Shown here in pieces: positions 5,228 through 8,933 of a stretch of 8,933 nucleotides of DNA. Location: positions 1-8,933 of the forward strand of contig JAQSXU010000131.1 of assembly GCA_029256485.1 (NCBI GenBank). Direction: 5' to 3'. A model generated the notes under the pieces. The model searched no databases. It was not told where the DNA came from and was given only the letters and a program-made list of their open reading frames with translations. Origin of the DNA: Clostridiaceae bacterium (GTDB lineage: Bacteria; Bacillota_A; Clostridia; Clostridiales; Clostridiaceae). Made by a program: the position numbers and the translations under genes. Each line of letters begins with the position of its first letter. Positions within the stretch are counted from its first letter, which is position 1.

Positions 5228-5977
5228 GCTTACTATATTTTCAAACTGTTTTTTATGTTCTGTAATTATAATGGGCTTGATTTCTTGTATATCTTTATAG
5301 AACTTAAGCATAAAACCTGCGGTAGTAGCTTGAGCCATTGTTAAAGCCATTGAGGTAATTATCTGAAACCTAACATGTCTATTTTTCACATGCGAATGCT
5401 TTCTATATATATTTATCGCTTCTTTGCTATTAAAATCAATATACTGTTTTAAGGAATTAAGATATATTCCCCCTTCTTCGATTTTAAACTCATCATGAAG
5501 TATATGAGTTCTAATTACCCATTTTTCATAGCTTCTATGATTATTTAATAAGTGAACATTAGCATGCTGAGGAACTGTTAAGTCTTGAACTAAATGACAA
5601 GCAGCACCTAAATAGAACATTGAATTTTTAATATCACCATGGAAATATTCATTTAATGCTCTAGTATAGTAAGATATACATTCTTTTTTTGCATCACTAT
5701 TACCGTATAAACCCTTTTTCTTATATGGGTTATAAAAATGATTACTACTTTTTAAATCCTGATCAGCCCAAACTACTCCTGCATTAATATCACTTATATA
5801 TGATTCCATAAGTTTATACGCTTCCATATGTCCATCATTTTTTAATACTATTACAGACTGAGTATTTATAAATTTATGAACCATACACTCAGCTTTCATT
5901 ATTCTCTTCTTTACAGGATTTACAGCTCTTAATATATTTTTAAATACATATGAATAGGATTTTTCAAAAGCGCCCAT
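5216..5977 (-). CDS. Zinc-dependent phospholipase C-like protein without signal peptide
   Basis: From ATG 5977 the protein has 253 residues; the longest ORF adds MII. It matches the N-terminal catalytic domain of the clostridial alpha-toxin/Bacillus PC-PLC family. Using longest-ORF numbering, likely zinc ligands are H37, D75 or D77 in WADQD, H83 in SSNHFYNP, H131-D135-H141 in HLVQDLTVPQH, and H150-E154 in HRSYE. Secreted family members use an N-terminal Trp, exposed by signal-peptide cleavage, as a ligand. Here there is no signal peptide and no such Trp, so the protein is probably cytoplasmic and either uses a modified site or has another role. There is also no C-terminal C2-like membrane domain. 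The start is chosen because AGGG (5990-5987) is adjacent to the first ATG but nine bases before the second. The family is secure; the lipase activity is inferred. Confidence 0.87.
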   Translation of the reverse strand: MGAFEKSYSYVFKNILRAVNPVKKRIMKAECMVHKFINTQSVIVLKNDGHMEAYKLMESYISDINAGVVWADQDLKSSNHFYNPYKKKGLYGNSDAKKECISYYTRALNEYFHGDIKNSMFYLGAACHLVQDLTVPQHANVHLLNNHRSYEKWVIRTHILHDEFKIEEGGIYLNSLKQYIDFNSKEAINIYRKHSHVKNRHVRFQIITSMALTMAQATTAGFMLKFYKDIQEIKPIIITEHKKQFENIVSKSL

Positions 5978-6014
5978 AATTATCATCCCTATAAATATAT
6001 TTAAACTCTAAATT

Positions 6015-6044
6015 ATTATAAACACAAACTTTAACTATTATCCA
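6015..6044 (-). promoter_or_regulatory. Possible promoter of the phospholipase-like gene
   Basis: A perfect -10 box, TATAAT (6020-6015), follows TGGATA (6044-6039, four of six) after 18 bases. Transcription would start about 30 bases before the AGGG ribosome site. Confidence 0.4.
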
Positions 6045-6144
6045 TAAAAGTTTTTATCAGGGCTATATATACATTTTATTAGCCTAAAGAGTATATGACT
6101 AAAGAAAGTTTGAATTTATCTTAAAAAACTTACCTAAGTGAAAC

Positions 6145-6390
6145 TTAAATTTGTGGATTAGCAAAAATAATTCTATATTCATCTTCTTGTTTCCATTTCT
6201 CAGTTTTGCAGCAATAGTTAAAATATAATGCGGATATATTATCCAGGCCATCTTCACTAACTAAATTAGCTTTATATCCATGCTCTTTCTCAAATTCCTT
6301 TTCCCTAATATTTATATAATTCACTTCAACCAATATATTCTATACAAAACCCATTTATATTATCTTTGAAAATAACTTTATTAACTTTTT
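6145..6390 (-). pseudogene. Degraded DUF2971 gene
   Basis: Two pieces in different frames both resemble the DUF2971 family (uncharacterised proteins, often near defence or accessory loci). The upstream piece, bases 6388 to 6329, reads KDNINGFCIEYIG and then a stop; 'GFCIEY' is a hallmark of the family's central segment. The downstream piece starts at TTG 6333 and ends at 6145, with VEVNYI near the front and a tail, EKWKQEDEYRIIFAN, matching the C-terminal W-x-x-E-x-E-[WY]-R motif. The usual N-terminal half is absent, and the spacing between the pieces is too short for the family, so a frameshift plus deletions have occurred. A third frame stays open past the stop, suggesting another shift near 6150. 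No function remains likely. Confidence 0.6.
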
Positions 6391-6409
6391 ATCTTTAAAT
6401 TATATACTA
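6378..6409. repeat. 32-base dispersed repeat, copy B
   Basis: This is the partner of 3084-3115 (29 of 32 identical, same orientation). It overlaps the upstream edge of the DUF2971 relic, close to where the family's coding similarity is lost. Confidence 0.45.
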
Positions 6410-6459
6410 AGCAAAATAAGAATAACACGAATTAACTTTTTAATCATTTTCCTAAATAT

Positions 6460-8187
6460 TTAATCTATTTTGAACTTATTTACTACATCATTTAAACAAT
6501 AAGTGGTCTGTTTTATATTTTCCAGATTTTCTTTTATTTGTTGCATAATTGCTGACTGTTCTTCAGTTGAAGCTGCTGCCTGCTGACTACCTGCACTAAA
6601 ATTTCTTGAAATATTGGCTAATTCATATACTTTATTTACAGAATGCTTACAATCATCTTCAATTAATTTAATGGCATATATAATATCTTTAACCCTTGCA
6701 TTGACTTCATTACTTAATCTCTGTAACTCAGCCAAATAAGTATCTACATTTGCAACAGCATTTACACCTTCATTGGCTTCAATAACTCCATTCTGTATGG
6801 CTTGAATAGCATTATTAATTTCCTTTTGCATGCTGCTTGCTAGCCCACTTATTTGTGTACTAGCCTCATTTGATTGCTGGGCTAATACTTTAATCTCGTT
6901 GGAAACCACAGTAAAACCCTTACCCTGTTCTCCTGCTCTGGCTGCCTCAATAGCTGCATTCAAAGATAGTAAATTGGTCTGATTAGCTATTTGAGAAATT
7001 ATTTCACTAAAAGAATTTATTTCTTTTGATTTATCTCCTAACTCTTGAATGATAGCAGCCGTATGTTCAACTGTCTTATTCACAGTAATTACTTTTTCTA
7101 TAGATGTTTTAAATATCCCCATAGCTTGCATAGTGTTATCCGCTGATTTATTTGACGAATCAGAAACTAAATTTGCAAGATTTACTGACTTTTCAACCTG
7201 TTCAAACACTTCATTCATAGACTTTGAAACTTCATCTACACTATTGGTTTGTTCCAAAGCTCCTGCAGAAATTTCGGTAATAACTTTAGAAATTTCTTCT
7301 GTTGCCTTACTGCTTTCATTGAAACTTTTATACAACTCATCAATTTCACAACCTACATTTTTTGTGTTGTTTTTAATTTCATTAGTAATAATAAACAGAT
7401 TGTTTACCATGTCTTTTAATGATTTCGCTAATACACCTACTTCGTCATTTTTAATGTCATCAAACTTTACCGTTAAATCTCCTTCTTTTACTAACTCTGC
7501 TTGAGTTTTTAATTTATTTAATGATCGTACAAGAATAGTAGAAAGAAATTCACCAATTAACATTCCAACAAGTACAATTCCAATAATTATTATAATTATT
7601 TTTGTTTTTAATTTATTAAGTTGACTGACCATATTATTAGCATCAAAGTCTGCACCTAATATTCCAACTACATTTCCAGATTTATCTTTAATGGGAATAT
7701 ATGCAGAAATAAAATTTCCCCATTCATCCGAACTTAATTCATATCCAGTTGAACCTTGAAAACTAGCTGCCATAATTTTGCTAATATCTTTTTCTTCATC
7801 TCCAAGAGAAGAGAAATTTTTATCATCCAAAGAACTGCCATCAACTACATAAATATATTTACCATCTTTTGTTTTACGCATTGTATATAGGTAATTTAAG
7901 CCTGTTGTTTTCTTTATATCGTTTAAATGTGTTTGAATTTCTTTATAATATGCAGATTGCATGTCCTCTTTTGTTTGAAGGTTATCAAATTTTTCATAAT
8001 CAATTGTGCTTACTATAGATTTTACAATTGATAAAGCAGTGTTACCTACAATTGATTCGATATTTGATTTAGTTTGATTGTAAGTATAGAACCCAATAAC
8101 AAGCGAAGAAAAAAGGATTAGTATTAAAAAACTTCCAACAATTTTATTTTTTAGAGAAAGCCTGCGTTTTGATATATACATTTTCAT
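6460..8187 (-). CDS. Methyl-accepting chemotaxis protein with extracellular Cache-type sensor
   Basis: This transmembrane chemoreceptor of 575 residues (longest form 580) passes ligand signals to the CheA-CheW complex. Using 580-numbering: TM1 is about 21-40; a Cache-like sensor spans about 41-198, with YLYTMRKTKDGKYIYVVDGS (104-123) and ISAYIPIKDKSGNVVGILGA (165-184); TM2 is 201-224, including an Ile run; HAMP is about 225-277. A long coiled-coil signalling domain has its hairpin tip at 410-436 (NLLSLNAAIEAARAGEQGKG). Glu/Gln-rich adaptation segments lie near 300-325 and 538-558. There is no C-terminal CheR-binding pentapeptide. No other chemotaxis gene is nearby. The start at ATG 8187 is preferred: GGGGG (8200-8196) sits eight bases before it, and the predicted transcription start lies almost on the upstream ATG 8202. 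No convincing terminator follows. The ligand is unknown. Confidence 0.95.
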   Translation of the reverse strand: MKMYISKRRLSLKNKIVGSFLILILFSSLVIGFYTYNQTKSNIESIVGNTALSIVKSIVSTIDYEKFDNLQTKEDMQSAYYKEIQTHLNDIKKTTGLNYLYTMRKTKDGKYIYVVDGSSLDDKNFSSLGDEEKDISKIMAASFQGSTGYELSSDEWGNFISAYIPIKDKSGNVVGILGADFDANNMVSQLNKLKTKIIIIIIGIVLVGMLIGEFLSTILVRSLNKLKTQAELVKEGDLTVKFDDIKNDEVGVLAKSLKDMVNNLFIITNEIKNNTKNVGCEIDELYKSFNESSKATEEISKVITEISAGALEQTNSVDEVSKSMNEVFEQVEKSVNLANLVSDSSNKSADNTMQAMGIFKTSIEKVITVNKTVEHTAAIIQELGDKSKEINSFSEIISQIANQTNLLSLNAAIEAARAGEQGKGFTVVSNEIKVLAQQSNEASTQISGLASSMQKEINNAIQAIQNGVIEANEGVNAVANVDTYLAELQRLSNEVNARVKDIIYAIKLIEDDCKHSVNKVYELANISRNFSAGSQQAAASTEEQSAIMQQIKENLENIKQTTYCLNDVVNKFKID

Positions 8188-8200
8188 TGCTATAGCCCCC

Positions 8201-8219
8201 ATGTGTAATAATTATACAT
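8201..8219. promoter_or_regulatory. Imperfect palindrome over the chemoreceptor promoter
   Basis: ATGTGTAAT and ATTATACAT form a 9-bp inverted repeat (eight of nine) around one central base. It covers the -10 box and probable transcription start, a typical place for a repressor site, but AT-rich DNA makes such palindromes common. Confidence 0.3.
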
Positions 8220-8239
8220 TTTATGACATAATATGTATA
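8211..8239 (-). promoter_or_regulatory. Sigma-A promoter of the chemoreceptor gene
   Basis: TATACA (8239-8234, four of six) and a perfect TATAAT (8216-8211) are spaced by 17 bases. Transcription would begin at about 8204, leaving a leader of about 17 bases that contains the GGGGG ribosome site for ATG 8187. Confidence 0.5.
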
Positions 8240-8341
8240 ATTATATCACAAAATCAGAATAAATACTTCAACATGGATATAACTTTACCTACTATTTTTC
8301 AACTTAACATAATTTTACAAAAACCACGTATAATAAGAATA

Positions 8342-8536
8342 TTATGATGTAATATATCTCTTTAAAATTTCATCCATTTTTAACTTATCATTTTTTTCTA
8401 CTATGGTAAACCTAACCTTACAGTTTATTTTTTGAAATATACTCACCTTAAATTGAATTATATCTGGCGATACCCAACTATAACTTTGAACTTTATCCCA
8501 TTTGTAGAAATGTAAATAATTATACTTATTTAACAA
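8342..8536 (-). pseudogene. C-terminal remnant of a DUF5673-like membrane protein
   Basis: This 64-codon frame starts at TTG 8536. It contains YLHFYKWDKVQSYSW followed by a beta-rich stretch and a Lys/Asp-rich end (MDEILKRYITS). This pattern resembles the C-terminal domain of DUF5673-type proteins, which normally follows a pair of membrane helices that is absent here. A GAGGGGGGGG run ends nine bases before the TTG and could act as a ribosome site, so a short product is possible. The missing front half and the joined methyltransferase relic argue for a deletion remnant. The family call rests on pattern memory only. Confidence 0.5.
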
Positions 8537-8881
8537 GTTGTTTATCCCCCCCCTCTACACAATATTTTAATTTAATGTGTGTGTTTGCTGCAATGGCAGT
8601 TTCACAGGCATAGCGTTTATTTTATTCAGATATGTCAAATACAGTAACTGAAGCACCAAGTATGGAAAGTGGAACTGCTTTTTTGCCACAAGAGCCACAA
8701 ATATTTGCTATTTTTAGACCTTGTACATCTTCAAAATATTTCGAGTAATTTTTTAGCATAGCATGAGGGTTTTCTATATCATTCCTTGCTCTTTCGGAGG
8801 GTGTCCCTGCTTGACTAACCCAAAAATCATATGTGTTTTGTACTCCCATGCAATTTTATTCTGTGCTGTGTATTTATCCAT
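8526..8881 (-). pseudogene. Class I SAM methyltransferase, broken gene
   Basis: The real start is ATG 8881, which follows GGGAG and encodes MDKYTAQNKIAWEY. A frameshift at 8832-8839 (eight bases where six or nine are needed) moves the frame to YDFWVSQAGTPSERA (from 8831), ending with the SAM-binding segment IANICGSCGKKAVPLS and GASVTVFDISE. A TAA at 8624-8622 interrupts it. The same frame then continues NKRYACETAIAANTHIKLKY, as expected after the second motif, before losing similarity at the G8 run near 8553 and stopping at 8526. Methyltransferases of this type are around 250 residues, so over half is missing. The three lesions together leave no functional enzyme. Confidence 0.8.
8546..8553. 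repeat. Homopolymer run of eight C (G on the minus strand)
   Basis: Eight consecutive C form an extreme tract for this AT-rich sequence. It sits exactly where methyltransferase similarity ends and DUF5673-like coding begins. It is either a deletion scar, a slippage site or a ribosome-site fragment. Confidence 0.7.
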
Positions 8882-8933
8882 ATCATACTCTCCCTCACTT
8901 TTTTATCTTGCTCGTAACAATTTACAAAAACCA

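Noticed and set aside
7049..7504. 151-codon plus-strand ORF
   Set aside because: It is antisense to the conserved signalling and HAMP regions of the chemoreceptor. Its Ser/Thr/Phe-rich composition is the usual shadow of a coiled coil.

Overview
The window is AT-rich, low-GC Firmicute DNA and most likely comes from a Clostridium or close relative. The reasons are the heavy A/T codon bias, strong AAGGAGG-type ribosome binding sites, frequent TTG starts, and the gene content: a clostridial-type zinc-dependent phospholipase C, a DsrE-like protein of the COG2210 type, a Cache-type chemoreceptor, and DUF2971 and DUF5673 relics. No RNA gene of a known class, CRISPR array or intact insertion sequence was seen.

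Layout. (1) 1-132 is the tail of a Tyr/Arg/Pro-rich protein with an Asp-rich end, followed by a bidirectional terminator near 206-223. (2) About 466-2697 is a tight plus-strand trio: a minimal protein-kinase-like protein, a PHP-domain phosphoesterase and a calcineurin-like metallophosphoesterase. It is closed by a hairpin at 2858-2886 shared with the convergent gene. (3) 3137-3631 (minus) is a DsrE-family protein; its true start is a TTG placed by a perfect Shine-Dalgarno that lies inside the longest ORF. (4) 3650-4501 has no intact gene. It holds a frameshifted small-gene relic on the minus strand (3879-4071), a GC-rich foldable island (4182-4255) and a 14-base inward-facing inverted repeat shared with 3038-3051. 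(5) 4502-5086 (plus) is a small class I methyltransferase. (6) 5216-5977 (minus) is a zinc-dependent phospholipase C-like protein without a signal peptide; its terminator hairpin includes its last codons. (7) 6145-6390 (minus) is a decayed DUF2971 gene. (8) 6460-8187 (minus) is a methyl-accepting chemotaxis protein with a readable promoter. (9) 8342-8881 (minus) is two joined relics: a methyltransferase with a frameshift, an internal stop and a lost 3' end, and the C-terminal end of a DUF5673-like protein. They meet at a run of eight G.

The kinase-PHP-metallophosphoesterase trio is the best candidate for a functional system. A kinase-fold protein with an altered catalytic loop is co-transcribed with two unrelated metal-dependent phosphoesterases, which suggests a phosphoryl-transfer or nucleotide/nucleic-acid end-processing pathway; the substrate cannot be read from the sequence. 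Much of the rest looks like an accessory region under decay, with at least four broken genes on the minus strand, short dispersed repeats and an unexplained structured island.
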